Shown: positions 9,601-20,100 of the stretch, one piece after another
Layout of the letters: every line of letters begins with the position of its first letter
How positions within the stretch are numbered: position 1 is the stretch's first letter
Assembly: GCA_003665825.1 (NCBI GenBank)
Contig: QPFY01000058.1
Location: forward strand, 1 to 27,153
Source of the DNA: Microbotryum silenes-acaulis
Taxonomy: Eukaryota; Basidiomycota; Microbotryomycetes; Microbotryales; Microbotryaceae
DNA length: 27,153 bases
Reading direction: 5' to 3'
Position numbers and translations under genes: made by a program
Notes under the pieces: generated by a model
Databases searched by the model: none
Seen by the model: only the letters and a program-made list of their open reading frames with translations
Told to the model about the DNA's origin: nothing

Positions 9601-11415
9601 AGCGACGAGCACGACATCTGGGCTCAGGCTGCCGCCGCCGAGTTCACCGCCATGCGCGACGACTTCAAGGTGTTCACCATCGAGCCTCGATCCTCCGTAC
9701 CACCGGGCGCCACTATCGTCACCTCCAAGTTCGTCTGGAAGACCAAACGCGACGCACGCGGCGAAGTCACGGGGCACAAGGCACGTCTCGTAGCGCAAGG
9801 TAACCGACAACGCGACGGCATCGACTTCTCGGAGACTTTCGCACCCGTCGCCCGGTTCTCCTCCATTCGCTGCCTCCTTGCCCTCGCCGCTGCCAATGGT
9901 TACCACGTTCATCAGGCCGACATCGACAAGGCTTACCTCCACGGCGAGCTCGATCACGATATCTGGATGACGACGCCACGAGGTTTCGACTTCCCAAGTG
10001 ATAAGATTCTCCGCCTGCGGCGCTCAATCTACGGTCTCAAGCAGGCCGGTCGCATCTGGAATCGCCACATTGACACATCACTCAGGAGTCTCGGGTACAA
10101 GGCAACGGGCACTGATCACTGCATTTACTCTCACATTGATGATCAGCAACGGCCCCATTATATCGCCTTGTATGTCGACGATCTCCTCATTGTCAGCCCC
10201 GCCCTCGACGAGATCGAACGCGTCATCTCCGGCCTCGAACAACGATACGGCGTCAAACGACTCGGCCCCGCGGAATACATCCTCGGCATCCAAATCCGCC
10301 GCCTGGACGACGGCTCCATTGCCCTATCCCAGGAACGCTACATCATGGACGTGCTCGCCCGGTTTCACTTCGACACCACGACACGCGGCGCTACGGTGCC
10401 AATGACGCCCGGCCTCTCGCTCACGGCAGTTCCGGGTCAAGGAACGGAGCGCATTCGATCGTGGTACCTACAAGCCATTGGCTCCCTCCTGTACATTTCC
10501 CTTGGCACTCGACCCGACATTGCCTTCGCCGTCTCGTACTTGTCCCGGTTCGCCAACAACCCTGGCCGCCGTCATTGGATTGCCGTCAAACACGTCCTTC
10601 GCTACCTTCGCGCCACGTACCGCGATGAGCTACTCTACGCCCGCGGTCCAGCCAAAGTTACGGGTGTGGTTGGGTATTCCGATGCGAACTGGGGTGCCTG
10701 CGTCGACACGTCCATCTCCACAATGGGCTTCGTCTTTTACTTGGCCGGCTCCGCCGTCTCTTGGTCATCGAAGCGTCAGACTCGGGTGGCGGATTCCACC
10801 ACTGATGCCGAATACCTCGCCTTGTCGCACGCTGGTAAGGAAGCGATTTACCTTACGCAACTCCTCTCCGAGCTCCACGTTCGCCCGATCGATGCAGCTC
10901 ACATCTTCACCGACAACGAGGCCGCGGCCGCCGTCGCTCACGACCCCGTTCGCACCTCCGGCACTCGACACATACGCCTCCGCGAGCATTTTGTCCGCGA
11001 CATGGTCAACCGAGGCGATATCTCCCTCTCACACGTTGGCACAGCGGACATGGTTGCGGACCTATTCACCAAAGCGCTGGGTCCCAAGATTTTTGGTATA
11101 CATTGCTATGCTCTAGGCCTCCGGACGCGGCACCCACGGCTCAAGTCTACCTCGCGTTCGCGTGGGGGGGGGTGTGAGGAATCCACTCTCCGCTCGGGTC
11201 AGGACTTAGGCGCGCGGAGCGAGCCGGGCGCATCGGCCCAGGACTTAGGCGCGCGGAGCGAGCCGGGCGCATCGGCCCAGGACTTAGGCGCGCGCAGCGA
11301 GCCTGGCACATTGGCTCAGCCCCGAGGCTCGCTGGCTGAGGACTTGGGGCGCGCGGCTCCCTTACTGTTAGATTCCTATTCATCACTCTTGGCTATAACT
11401 ACATCGCTGACGTAG
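6697..11415 (+). CDS. Copia-type Gag-Pol polyprotein (copy 2), reads through into 3' LTR
   Basis: This single frame encodes capsid, protease, integrase, reverse transcriptase and RNase H of a Ty1/copia element. An Ala/Pro-rich N-terminus is followed by a Gag domain (about 65-250). Two CX2CX4HX4C zinc knuckles lie at C270-C283 and C295-C308. The protease DSG is at 356-358. The integrase has H490, H495, C527 and C530, then D557, D619 and E655 with 35 residues between the last two. An acidic linker follows. The reverse transcriptase has D1075 and YVDD at 1159-1162. RNase H has D1329, E1372 and D1406. The gene order protease-integrase-RT is the copia order. The start is the first ATG after the leader and is shared with copies 3 and 4. 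With 9 G in the polypurine tract the frame misses the stop used in copy 3 and adds about 79 residues of LTR-encoded sequence, including a 13-residue repeat; this tail is probably not functional. Confidence 0.95.
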   Translation: MDSSPAPPSPPRDISSPDPSISVQIATLQAQLAALQASQPPAAAAASPPVTATQANTATASKVVFPKHARLDGPKSFTNWLRQLRLALPNQARGYVLDGVIPPTWTADQLAARDDAAREIIVGSIDSADVSATLDTIPSDDLSAPRIFAALKARFAPDDATRTLELFARLWDFRKMPASVEAYDTWLREYMSIAQEIRDAKTSLNDVLATHVLAMVPPCLDSFRLTFTDEQRNQRDLPELTTLTDRIRIQLRSAGLSSSHSAMLATASPCPACRAPGHRLRDCTSRATHPPAGPCRRCHKKGHWALDCKHRGEQKHTGDDNQDDTSLPAAQQPNIGYFASCLFARRQLPTDAFVVDSGATAHMVADRSLFTAYRQTAHTKIGGIAGGITAIGMGDVAFVAKTGHPITLRGVLHTPGLHVNLLSVSRLCDTDRVRLAFTSDGIDIAKDGQAIAHGTRVNDGLYLLDADHTKCQQLALLSRSESTVPLLTLHRCLGHLAPSSIQKMIAAGLLDGFGAGYSDKDVEEFVCNACLGSKGHRLPFPDSESHSPERLGLVHSDVLSFPTPSLTGKRYLVTFLDDHSRKLWAYAIDHKSDVFPTFQTWLAEVELETNARLKTLRTDNGGEYRSNAFTEFCKSRGIRRQYSIPYTPQQNGRAERVNLSIVEGILALLADSHLPATFWDEAAAYFVYCKNRCSHSALAKQTPESVWNGRRTTTTALHPFGCAAWLTVAPDLRSKLDPKAARVIFTGYDLASKAFRFFDHYTNKVVIGRNATFLDDDFPGLPINTPVDVDNTERQFVIPADTPAPAVKTRTPLVRSAHMDVSSSLDDSAMSAVDVAPGYTGGSLLNSTDISPSPSPSLVPLSSPATSSAGGPSLDDSDDPLDLLNSNTAVRLNLMDVHRSDDDTLVTPAPAIAPAEQPSDDDSPDEIDFLSRHHRAFIATDDDDPTLDAIEPVKSITSDPQTWREAMSSDEHDIWAQAAAAEFTAMRDDFKVFTIEPRSSVPPGATIVTSKFVWKTKRDARGEVTGHKARLVAQGNRQRDGIDFSETFAPVARFSSIRCLLALAAANGYHVHQADIDKAYLHGELDHDIWMTTPRGFDFPSDKILRLRRSIYGLKQAGRIWNRHIDTSLRSLGYKATGTDHCIYSHIDDQQRPHYIALYVDDLLIVSPALDEIERVISGLEQRYGVKRLGPAEYILGIQIRRLDDGSIALSQERYIMDVLARFHFDTTTRGATVPMTPGLSLTAVPGQGTERIRSWYLQAIGSLLYISLGTRPDIAFAVSYLSRFANNPGRRHWIAVKHVLRYLRATYRDELLYARGPAKVTGVVGYSDANWGACVDTSISTMGFVFYLAGSAVSWSSKRQTRVADSTTDAEYLALSHAGKEAIYLTQLLSELHVRPIDAAHIFTDNEAAAAVAHDPVRTSGTRHIRLREHFVRDMVNRGDISLSHVGTADMVADLFTKALGPKIFGIHCYALGLRTRHPRLKSTSRSRGGGCEESTLRSGQDLGARSEPGASAQDLGARSEPGASAQDLGARSEPGTLAQPRGSLAEDLGRAAPLLLDSYSSLLAITTSLT
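11164..11172 (+). promoter_or_regulatory. Polypurine tract of A copy 2 (9 G)
   Basis: Nine G end at the base before the 3' LTR at 11173. One G fewer than copy 3 and one more than copy 1, which sets where the polyprotein ends. Confidence 0.9.
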
Positions 11416-11501
11416 TAGAGTTGATCGAATAGGTATGTTGAAATGATATTCATCACTCTTGGCTATAACTACATCGCTGACGTAGTAGAGTTGATCGAAT
11501 A
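11173..11501 (+). repeat. Family A 3' LTR (copy 2)
   Basis: A 329-bp LTR identical by eye to 6274-6602, followed by AAACC (11502-11506). The Gag-Pol frame continues into it up to a TAG at 11413-11415. Confidence 0.95.
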
Positions 11502-11506
11502 AAACC

Positions 11507-11526
11507 TTTTCGGCTTCCACTCAACA
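11507..11526 (+). repeat. R1 long LTR, right end
   Basis: The last 20 bp of R1 end CACTCAACA, directly continuing 6273 once copy 2 and one AAACC are removed. Removing both A copies and adding the roughly 97 bp off the window gives an R1 length of about 1,161 bp, close to R2. The next five bases (GCTTG) are the expected right target duplication of R1 in B1 pol; the left one is outside the window. Confidence 0.93.
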
Positions 11527-13756
11527 GCTTGATGCCGTATTTTTGCTCCAGGCCGTTGAGGATGCGCTCAATCTCGTCCTCCGAAGGGCTGACCATCAGC
11601 AAGTCATCGACGTAGAGGGCGATGTAGTGGTAGTGGTCGCCGTCGCGTCGTACGTATACGCAGTGATCCTTGGCTGTGGCGCGGTAGTTGAGGCTTTTTA
11701 GCGTCAAGTCAATGTGCTCGTTCCAGACTCGGCCGGCCTGCTTGAGGCCGTAGATCGATCGATGGAGTTTGAGGACTTTACCGGGCATGTCAACACCTTG
11801 TGGGACTCGCATGTAGAGGTCTTCCTTCAGTTCGCCATGGAGGTATGCCTTGTCAACGTCGGCCTGATGGACGTGGAGGTTTTGTGCGGCGGCCAGGGCG
11901 ATGAGAGCTCGGATGGAGGTGAACTTGGCGACAGGAGCAAACGTCTCATCGTAATCGATACCTGGGCGCTGGGAAAACCCCTGTGCAACGAGCCGGCCCT
12001 TGTGCGAAGTAATCTTGCCAAGTTGGTCGCGTTTGGTGCGGAAGATGAACCTGGATCCAAGGACTTTGGCACCGGGGGGCAGTGAGGAGGAGTTGACCGG
12101 GGTGAAGCATTTGTACTCGGTGGCAAGGGAGTGAAACTCATCGGCTGCTGCTTGCCTCCAGATCTCCTCTTTACCTGACTTGACCGCCTGCGACCAATTT
12201 TGGGGGTCCTCGGTTGGCCCTTCGAGTTCGACGACCGGTGAACCAGCAGTGGTGGCGGCGAAGGCAGCGGCGCGAGACGGGCATGACAAGAAGTCGATTG
12301 GGTCGGCCGAGTCGTCGGTCACGTCCGACGCAGGGGGTGATGGCGAGAACTGAGCCCTGGACATGTCGGACGGTGTGTCAAAGCCATCGTCGGACATGTC
12401 GATTGTTGTGTCGTCACTCGCGTTGGTCTCAAGCGCGGCAAATCGATTTTCGTGCACGACAGGCTGGAGGGACGGAGGTGGTGCAGCGCGGGAGCCATGG
12501 GCAGCGTCAACAAAGGTCCAGTCGCCAGTGGTGGACGTCATGGGAGGTTTCGGTTGGTTGATCGGGGCATCTCGAGCGGGGAAGACTTTCTCATCGAATA
12601 GGACGTCGCGACTCTGGAAGAACGAAGTTGTGGCCGAGTCGTACAGCGTCCAGGCCTTGGATTTGTTATCGATGCCAACGAAGATGAATGGTTTGGCCTT
12701 GGGGTCGAGTTTTGCCCGCTTGTGCTGAGGGGTGGTGTGCCAGGCGCGGCAGCCGAATACCCTCAGGTTTGCCGTGCTGGGAGGTTTGCCAAACCAGACA
12801 GCGTCCGGGATCTTGTGGTCGATGGCGCTGTGCGGGCTGAGGTTCTTGGTGTCAACAACGTACCTGAGGGCCTCTCGCCAGAGTGTCATGGGCAGTCCCG
12901 AGTGCTGGAGCAGGGCGATCGTCCCCTCGACAATCGTGCGGTTTGTCCTTTCGGCTCGGCCGTTCTGCTCCGGGGTGTACGGGATTGTGAGCTGCCTGGT
13001 AATGCCGTGGTGAGAGCAGTACTCAATGAAGGCTTTGGACGTGTATTCGCCGCCATTGTCCGTTCGTAGCGTGCGGAGCTTGAGGCCCGTTGAGCGTTCG
13101 ATCATGGTGTGCCAACGCTGGAAGGTGTCGAAGACTTGACTCTTGTTTCTCAGTGCGCTGACCCACGTCTTTCGGGAGAAATCGTCGATGAAGGTGACAA
13201 CATATCGTTCCCCGTCGGTGGCTGGTTCGGGCAGAGTGAGGACATCGGAGTGGACCAGTTCGAGTGGTTGCGAAGCGCGAGAGTCCGACGTTGGGAAAGA
13301 TGTCCTGGTTGCCTTTGCCGCTTTGCAGGTGTCGCAGGAGAAGGCCTTGCATTCGGCCGCCGAGTATGTCCATGTTTGACCTTGTAGTTGACCCGATGAG
13401 ACTGCCCTTCGCAGGTTGGGGAGGGACAGGTGGCCGAATCGTTGATGCAGAGTCAGGAGAGGGATGGCGGCGGCTGCAACCGGTGACGGTGTGCAGCGGA
13501 TTGGGGTGGCGTCCAGTGTCGACAATTGGTTTGCAATGAGGGATGCGACGCCTATGAGGTGACCTTGTGACCGGAGCTCGATGGTCTTGCCAAAGTGGGT
13601 GTAAATGCGCTCGCGGCGCAGCTGCATGACCGAGATCAGGTTGGCTGGAAGGTCGGGGACGTAGTAGACGTTGCAGAGCTTGATCGTTCGTTGTTTCGAC
13701 GTTTGTATCGTGATCGAGCCGGTGCCTTGTGCCATGAGTGATCCGCCAGCGCCATC
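11527..13756 (-). pseudogene. Family B1 copia pol fragment: protease end, integrase, RT
   Basis: On the minus strand about 745 codons are open, from just after the protease site to mid reverse transcriptase. Counting from 13756, the integrase has H104, H109, C141 and C144, then D171, D233 and E269 (D,D35E). A Ser/Asp-rich linker and then the reverse transcriptase follow, with the first catalytic Asp at 632 and YVDD at 715-718. The fragment is cut at both ends by R LTRs: R2 on the N-terminal side and R1 inside the reverse transcriptase. RNase H and the 3' LTR should lie left of the window. It resembles family A pol in many motifs but is clearly a different family. The frame has no internal stop, so inactivation is by insertion and fairly recent. 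Open frames that extend into the flanking LTRs are chance fusions. Confidence 0.93.
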
Positions 13757-14043
13757 TGTTGAATTGCATTCTGTCAAGCCTTCGAACACTTCGACATCGG
13801 ACCGCCGTTTGACGGACTTGCCCGCCTTTCGCCTCGGCGCCTCGCTCCGCGCGCCTTCGCCTCCGCAAGCCTCCACCGCGCCCCCTGTCCCTCGAGCCTC
13901 GCTGCATGATCCTCGCACCCGGCCTCGTCCCTCGACCGATGTGCACCGCTCGTCAACTTGTCCACATCCCGGTCCGTCTGCCCGTCGTTGCCAGCTTTGC
14001 CTGCTCTGCCATGCTCGCCACCACGCGCCTTTGCCTCTTGGCA

Positions 14044-14306
14044 CTTTCACCTCGGCGCCTTTTTCGCCGCCGCGCGCCTTCGCAGCCAAGCCGCCCCCTT
14101 GTTCACCGCCCAGTTTTCGCCTCGGCGCCTCTTTCGCCGCCGCGCGCCTTCGCCTCGGCGCCTTCGCCCTCGCTGCCAAGCCGCCCCCCAGTCTTTCGCC
14201 TAGGCGCCTTCGCCTTCGCCGCCTTCGCCGCCCCCCCCCTCCAGTCTTTCGCCTAGGCGCCTTCGCCTTCGCAGCCAAGCCGCCCCCTTGTCTCCGCCTC
14301 CGCGCC
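14044..14306 (+). repeat. GC-rich degenerate repeat block in R LTR
   Basis: Variants of CTTTCGCCTCGGCGCC and CCTTCGCCGCCGCG are repeated irregularly, with CCAAGCCGCCCCC recurring. The block is present in R1, R2 and R3 but almost entirely missing from the LTRs of the short R element (24351-26915), where CACTTTCGCCTCGGCGCC joins CCCCGCGCCAGCC. Most of the length difference between long and short R LTRs comes from this block. A copy 3 is inserted in it. Confidence 0.8.
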
Positions 14307-14704
14307 AGCCTGCTCAACTCACGCTCGCGCGCCGCCGCCTCCACGCCGGGACTTAGTCAGTCCGCACTCTCCAGCCTAGCCGAGCCAACGCCTCCGCCTC
14401 GCCACAGCCAGTTTGCCACCGCCGACCTCATGACCCATCGGCCATGCAGAACATCGCCCACTCATGATGCCCGCGGTTCGCAACCTGAAGCCTGTCGTCA
14501 CGGATCGCCTCACTCAACAACTCTGGATCGTGTAGATAAGTTTCCCCTCGTGTCCGTCGTCCAACACGACACCCCTCAGAGCCTCGATGGTCCACTTGGA
14601 GTTCGGTCTTGAAGCTTCGCATTGTGTTAGCCCAGTTTGTCTTAGCGCGGCCCTTTGCTAAGAACCTCACCCGACTCGCGCGCCCTCGCGCCTCTCTTCC
14701 TCTT

Positions 14705-14750
14705 CTCTACCGCTTCCCAACATTAGCTAGACCGCTAATCTTCGGTAGAG
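14705..14750 (+). other. Conserved stem-loop in R2 (single copy)
   Basis: CTCTACCG (14705-14712) pairs with CGGTAGAG (14743-14750). The inner stem is ATTAGC/GCTAAT with loop TAGACC. It is followed directly by AACAGATCG, with no duplication, as in R1. Confidence 0.75.
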
Positions 14751-14919
14751 AACAGATCGTCCAGCCGCACCGTGTCCGTCTCGTCAGACCGCGTCCGTGC
14801 CGCCTCACGACTTCTCCCCCCGGCCCGTCCGTCGCACACTGTAGCCACGTCGACGCTCCGCCAGTAGCCCAAGCGGTCGCTACTCCCAAGTCCGAAACCT
14901 TTTCGGCTTCCACTCAACA

Positions 14920-15251
14920 CCATCAACAGCGATGTGCGACCGTGTGTGCCAGACGTCGAAGAGAGACGCGTCCTTGACCATGTGGTGGGAGGCGCCCGAG
15001 TCGAGTACTAGGGTGTCGTTGGGAAGGTGAAGCTCCCGGTTCGAGTTCAGACGACCTAGGAGTGCGACGACGTTCACGCTGGGCCGAACTGTCACGCTCA
15101 CAGTCGGGTCCAGGTGCGACGTGTCAAGTTGCGTCATGGTGCGGTAACGGCCGGTCGCATAGGCGAGGGTGGTTGCAACAGTGTGGTATAGAGCGATGAT
15201 GATGACGAAGACGATCATGATGGTCGCAAGTGACGATGGTGGTGGTGGCAT
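14920..15251 (-). pseudogene. Family B1 pol N-terminus: hydrophobic segment and protease site
   Basis: The ATG (complement of 15249-15251) is 20 bp after the primer site. The frame encodes about 110 residues before R2 cuts it, then continues in B1 pol (13756 and leftward). Residues about 8-31 are hydrophobic (IMIVFVIIIALYHTV core), like a membrane segment or signal anchor. The protease motif LVLDSGASHH has its Asp at residue 84. No Gag domain or zinc knuckle precedes it, although copia elements normally have about 300 residues of Gag here. B2 (22750-23043) has the same arrangement, so this is a property of the family rather than a private deletion. The hydrophobic stretch is encoded by an ATC-repeat-rich tract, so a chance frame through a microsatellite is possible. 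Confidence 0.8.
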
Positions 15252-15271
15252 CGTGGAGCAGCTGTTAGCTC

Positions 15272-15283
15272 GGGCTCATAACC
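15272..15283 (-). promoter_or_regulatory. Family B primer-binding site (initiator-Met half-tRNA type), B1
   Basis: Read on the minus strand, GGTTATGAGCCC follows the LTR end TCAACA. Its complement GGGCTCATAACC is an anticodon arm with loop CTCATAA and anticodon CAT, matching the initiator-Met half-tRNA primer known for copia and Ty5. Confidence 0.85.
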
Positions 15284-15591
15284 TGTTGAATCGTATGTCT
15301 CGGGAGGGGACTGGATCGGCAACCAGTGAGTACACGAGACACAGTACGAGTTGTGGGAAGTATATTGGAGCGTTAGGATTGCAACTGACCTGGATCGGCA
15401 ACCAGTGAGTACACGAGACACAGTACGAGTTGTGGGAAGTATATTGGAGCGTTAGGGGAAAGACTATAAGAGGCGCGCAGTGCGAGTGCGCGAAATATCT
15501 CTAAGTCCAAAAGGGGTCCGAGCGGCGCGCGGCTGGCTAGGCTGGGCGCGGGTTGGAGATCGACCTAAGCAAGAGTGTATGGAATTCAACA
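15284..15591 (-). repeat. Family B 5' LTR (B1), 308 bp with internal duplication
   Basis: On the minus strand it begins TGTTGAATTCC and ends GATTCAACA, with 8-bp inverted ends TGTTGAAT/ATTCAACA. It carries a 67-bp segment twice (15311-15377 and 15390-15456). B2's LTR (23076-23283) has the segment once and is 208 bp long. It abuts B2 integrase sequence at 15592, so B1 inserted into B2; the candidate target duplication is CGATC (15592-15596), with its partner left of the window. Confidence 0.92.
15311..15456 (-). repeat. 67-bp tandem duplication with spacer in B1 LTR
   Basis: The units 15311-15377 and 15390-15456 look identical and start 79 bp apart. On the minus strand the junction reads CAGGTCAGTTGCAATCC. 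The unduplicated state is seen in B2. The junction spacer matches the one in the duplicated R LTRs at 15 of 16 positions (CAGGTTAGTTGCAATC). Confidence 0.92.
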
Positions 15592-16287
15592 CGATCATGG
15601 TGTGCCAACGCTGGAAGGTGTCGAATACTTGACTCTTGTTTCTCAGCGCGCTGACCCACGTCTTTCGGGAGAAATCGTCGATGAAGGTGACAACATATCG
15701 TTCCCCGTTGGTGGCTGGTTCGGGCAGAGTGAGGACATCGGAGTGGACCAGTTCGAGTGGTTGCGAAGCGCGAGAGTCCGACGTTGGGAAAGGTTTCCTG
15801 GTTGCCTTTGCCGCTTTGCAGGTGTCGCAGGAGAAGGCCTTGCATTCGGCCGCCGAGTACGTCCATGTTTGACCTTGTAGTTGACCCGACGAGACTGCCC
15901 TTCGCAGGTTGGGAAGGGACAGGTGGCCGAATCGTTGATGCAGAGTCAGGAGAGGGATGGCGGCGGCTGCAACCGGTGACGGTGTGCAGCGGATTGGGGT
16001 GGCGTCCAGTGTCGACAATTGGTTTGCAATGAGGGATGCGACGCCTATGAGGTGACCTTGTGACCGGAGCTCGATGGTCTTGCCAAAGTGGGTGTAAATG
16101 CGCTCGCGGCGCAGCTGCATGACCGACACCAGGTTTGCCGGAAGGTCGGGAACGTAGTAGACGTTGCAGAGCTTGATCGTTCGTTGTTTCGACGTTCGTA
16201 TCGTGATCGAGCCGGTTCCTTGGGCCATGAGTGATCCACCAGCGCCATCAACGGCGATGTGCGACCGAGTGTGCCAGACGTCGAATA
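15592..16287 (-). pseudogene. Family B2 pol fragment: after protease site to early integrase
   Basis: The minus-strand frame encodes the segment from DVWHTRSH through the integrase His/Cys domain (LTLHQRFGH and CDTC) and the first catalytic Asp (ELVHSD) to QRWHTMI, where the B1 LTR interrupts it. It is close to the matching part of B1 with scattered substitutions. It is separated from its own N-terminus (22750-23043) by R3 with A copy 3 inside. The rest of its integrase and beyond should lie left of the window. Confidence 0.9.
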
Positions 16288-16686
16288 TGTTGAATTGCAT
16301 TCTGTCAAGCCTTCGAACACTTCGACATCGGACCGCCGTTTGACGGACTTGCCCGCCTTTCGCCTCGGCGCCTCGCTCCGCGCGTCTTCGCCTCCGCAAG
16401 CCTCCACCGCGCCCCCTGTCCCTCGAGCCTCGCTGCATGATCCTCGCACCCGGCCTCGTCCCTCGACCGATGTGCACCGCTCGTCAACTTGTCCACATCC
16501 CGGTCCGTCTGCCCGTCGTTGCCAGCTTTGCCTACTCTGCCATGCTCGCCACCACGCGCCTTTGCCTCTTGGCACTTTCACCTCGGCGCCTTTTTCGCCG
16601 CCGCGCGCCTTCGCAGCCAAGCCGCCCCCTTGTTCACCGCCCAGTTTTCGCCTCGGCGCCTCTTTCGCCGCCGCGCGCCTTCGCCT
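16288..16686 (+). repeat. R3 long LTR, left piece
   Basis: It begins TGTTGAATTGCATTC at 16288, preceded by the target duplication GAATA (16283-16287), whose partner is 22750-22754. It is interrupted at 16686 by A copy 3 within the GC-rich block; CGCCT (16682-16686) is that copy's left target duplication. Confidence 0.94.
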
Positions 16687-17015
16687 TGTGAGGAATCCAC
16701 TCTCCGCTCGGGTCAGGACTTAGGCGCGCGGAGCGAGCCGGGCGCATCGGCCCAGGACTTAGGCGCGCGGAGCGAGCCGGGCGCATCGGCCCAGGACTTA
16801 GGCGCGCGCAGCGAGCCTGGCACATTGGCTCAGCCCCGAGGCTCGCTGGCTGAGGACTTGGGGCGCGCGGCTCCCTTACTGTTAGATTCCTATTCATCAC
16901 TCTTGGCTATAACTACATCGCTGACGTAGTAGAGTTGATCGAATAGGTATGTTGAAATGATATTCATCACTCTTGGCTATAACTACATCGCTGACGTAGT
17001 AGAGTTGATCGAATA
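16687..17015 (+). repeat. Family A 5' LTR (copy 3)
   Basis: 329 bp, TGTGAGG...CGAATA, with the same internal repeats as the LTRs of copies 1 and 2. Confidence 0.95.
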
Positions 17016-17027
17016 GGTTATAAGCCC
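17016..17027 (+). promoter_or_regulatory. Family A primer-binding site, copy 3
   Basis: GGTTATAAGCCC directly after the LTR; same anticodon-arm complement (loop CTTATAA) as in copies 1 and 2. Confidence 0.8.
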
Positions 17028-17109
17028 ACGAGCTACCAGCCCCGCCGCTTGAAATTTTTCCCTCGAGCCCAGCCACTCGAGCCGCCCCAGCCCATCGCAC
17101 CATCGCAGC

Positions 17110-20100
17110 ATGGACAGCTCCCCCGCCCCGCCTTCGCCCCCCAGGGACATCAGCTCCCCTGACCCTTCGATCAGCGTGCAAATCGCCACGCTACAGGCAC
17201 AGCTTGCCGCTCTACAGGCCTCACAGCCCCCTGCCGCCGCCGCCGCCTCCCCGCCCGTCACTGCCACGCAGGCAAACACTGCCACCGCATCAAAAGTCGT
17301 GTTCCCCAAGCACGCTCGCCTTGACGGCCCTAAGTCGTTTACAAACTGGTTACGTCAACTCCGTCTCGCGCTTCCAAATCAAGCCCGTGGTTACGTTCTT
17401 GACGGTGTCATTCCCCCGACGTGGACGGCCGACCAGCTTGCCGCCCGTGACGACGCCGCGCGTGAAATCATCGTTGGCTCGATCGACTCAGCCGACGTCT
17501 CAGCCACCCTCGACACCATCCCCAGCGACGACCTGTCGGCACCACGCATCTTCGCCGCACTCAAGGCTCGTTTCGCACCGGACGACGCCACTCGTACCCT
17601 CGAGTTGTTCGCCCGCCTTTGGGACTTCAGGAAGATGCCTGCCTCCGTCGAGGCGTACGACACGTGGCTCCGTGAATACATGTCGATCGCGCAGGAAATC
17701 CGCGACGCCAAAACCTCGCTCAACGACGTGCTCGCCACTCACGTGCTCGCCATGGTCCCACCCTGCCTCGACAGCTTCCGACTCACGTTCACGGACGAGC
17801 AGCGCAACCAACGCGACCTCCCGGAACTCACGACGCTGACGGATCGCATTCGCATCCAGCTTCGCTCGGCGGGACTCTCGTCATCGCACTCGGCCATGCT
17901 CGCCACCGCCTCCCCTTGTCCCGCCTGCCGCGCCCCCGGCCACCGTCTGCGCGACTGCACCTCACGGGCGACACACCCGCCCGCCGGCCCCTGCCGCCGC
18001 TGCCACAAGAAAGGTCACTGGGCCCTCGACTGCAAGCACCGGGGCGAACAGAAACACACCGGCGACGACAACCAGGACGACACGTCTCTCCCCGCCGCTC
18101 AACAGCCTAACATCGGCTATTTCGCCTCCTGCCTGTTCGCTCGCCGGCAACTCCCGACTGACGCCTTTGTAGTCGACTCGGGCGCCACGGCACACATGGT
18201 CGCCGATCGCTCTCTATTCACGGCTTATCGCCAGACGGCGCACACCAAGATCGGCGGCATCGCCGGCGGTATCACGGCCATTGGTATGGGGGACGTAGCG
18301 TTCGTTGCCAAGACCGGACATCCGATCACGCTGCGTGGCGTTCTGCACACGCCGGGCCTCCACGTCAACCTCCTCTCTGTTTCTCGCCTCTGCGACACCG
18401 ACCGCGTTCGACTCGCCTTCACCAGCGACGGCATCGACATCGCCAAGGACGGCCAGGCCATTGCTCACGGTACCAGGGTTAACGACGGTCTCTACCTTTT
18501 GGACGCGGATCACACCAAGTGTCAGCAGCTTGCCCTTCTCTCGCGTTCTGAGTCTACCGTGCCCCTGCTTACCCTTCACCGCTGCCTCGGCCATCTTGCC
18601 CCATCCTCTATACAGAAGATGATCGCCGCAGGTTTGCTGGACGGGTTTGGGGCCGGGTACAGTGACAAAGACGTAGAGGAGTTTGTTTGCAATGCTTGCC
18701 TTGGTTCCAAAGGCCACCGTCTTCCTTTTCCCGACTCTGAGTCGCATTCCCCCGAGAGACTCGGCCTCGTGCACAGCGATGTCCTTTCGTTCCCCACTCC
18801 GTCCTTGACCGGGAAGCGCTACCTTGTCACATTTCTTGACGACCACTCTCGCAAACTCTGGGCATACGCGATCGATCACAAAAGCGACGTCTTCCCGACC
18901 TTCCAGACTTGGCTCGCCGAAGTGGAGTTAGAGACGAACGCGCGTTTAAAAACCCTTCGCACTGACAACGGCGGGGAGTACCGATCGAACGCATTCACGG
19001 AGTTCTGCAAGTCCAGGGGCATTCGTCGTCAATACTCTATCCCCTACACACCTCAGCAAAACGGTCGTGCCGAACGTGTCAATCTCTCCATTGTCGAGGG
19101 CATCCTCGCCCTCCTTGCTGACTCCCATCTGCCGGCCACCTTTTGGGATGAAGCGGCTGCGTACTTCGTTTATTGCAAAAACAGGTGCTCACACTCAGCT
19201 TTGGCCAAACAGACTCCAGAATCCGTTTGGAACGGCCGACGCACCACCACCACCGCCCTCCACCCGTTCGGCTGCGCGGCCTGGCTCACGGTCGCGCCGG
19301 ACCTTCGCAGCAAGCTCGACCCCAAGGCCGCGCGCGTGATCTTCACCGGTTACGACCTCGCCTCCAAGGCTTTCCGTTTCTTCGACCATTATACCAACAA
19401 GGTTGTGATTGGCCGAAATGCCACCTTCCTCGACGACGACTTCCCCGGCCTCCCAATCAACACGCCCGTCGATGTGGACAACACCGAACGCCAGTTCGTC
19501 ATTCCCGCCGACACGCCCGCCCCCGCCGTCAAGACGAGGACCCCACTAGTAAGGTCGGCGCACATGGACGTCTCATCCTCTCTTGATGATTCTGCCATGA
19601 GCGCCGTTGACGTGGCCCCAGGGTACACTGGCGGATCCTTACTTAATTCTACAGATATCAGCCCCTCGCCGTCCCCGTCGCTTGTCCCGCTTTCGTCGCC
19701 CGCCACGTCCTCGGCCGGAGGACCGTCCCTCGATGACTCGGACGACCCGCTTGACCTCCTCAACTCCAACACCGCGGTTCGCCTCAACCTGATGGACGTA
19801 CATCGATCCGACGACGACACCCTGGTGACGCCCGCACCCGCCATTGCCCCCGCTGAACAGCCCTCCGATGACGACTCCCCTGATGAGATCGATTTCCTCT
19901 CTCGCCACCACCGCGCCTTCATCGCCACAGACGACGACGACCCCACCCTCGACGCCATCGAGCCCGTCAAGTCGATTACTAGCGATCCTCAGACCTGGCG
20001 CGAAGCAATGTCCAGCGACGAGCACGACATCTGGGCTCAGGCTGCCGCCGCCGAGTTCACCGCCATGCGCGACGACTTCAAGGTGTTCACCATCGAGCCT

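Larger units (their letters stand above)
6274..11501 (+). mobile_element. Family A copia-type LTR retrotransposon, copy 2 (intact)
   Basis: This is a complete 5,228-bp element with 329-bp LTRs at 6274-6602 and 11173-11501, identical by eye, and the target duplication AAACC (6269-6273 and 11502-11506). It interrupts R1 about 20 bp from the end of that LTR; the uninterrupted target can be read at 14897-14901 in R2. Gag-Pol is one open frame. It is the best candidate for an active copy together with copy 3. Confidence 0.97.
13757..14919 (+). mobile_element. R2: solo R LTR
   Basis: This 1,163-bp sequence begins TGTTGAATTGC and ends TTCCACTCAACA, with the 5-bp target duplication CCATC at 13752-13756 and 14920-14924. 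Removing it and one CCATC makes the B1 frame continuous across the site. There is no second LTR or interior, so it is a solo LTR left by LTR-LTR recombination. The R LTR family is shown to be an LTR by the two-LTR element at 24351-26915. It has a single copy of the hairpin (14705-14750). Frames of up to about 300 codons cross it but are low complexity, and none is called as a gene. Confidence 0.95.

Noticed and set aside
11173..11415. The LTR-encoded 79-residue tail of copy 2 Gag-Pol as a functional domain
   Set aside because: It exists only because the G run has 9 bases; copy 3 stops at the LTR start. The repeats in it are the non-coding 39-bp LTR repeats.
11453..14344. A 963-codon minus-strand open frame
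   Set aside because: It runs from R2 LTR repeats through B1 pol into R1 and the family A LTR, joining pieces placed together by separate insertions. Only the B1 part (11527-13756) is coding in origin.
13671..14612. A 313-codon plus-strand frame over R2
   Set aside because: It starts in antisense B1 pol and crosses the GC-rich R repeats; the product is low-complexity Ser/Pro/Arg and its frame differs between R copies.
15272..15283. tRNA-like GGGCTCATAACC motifs as tRNA genes
   Set aside because: Only the anticodon-arm part is present, always directly at an LTR end. They are primer-binding sites, not tRNA genes.
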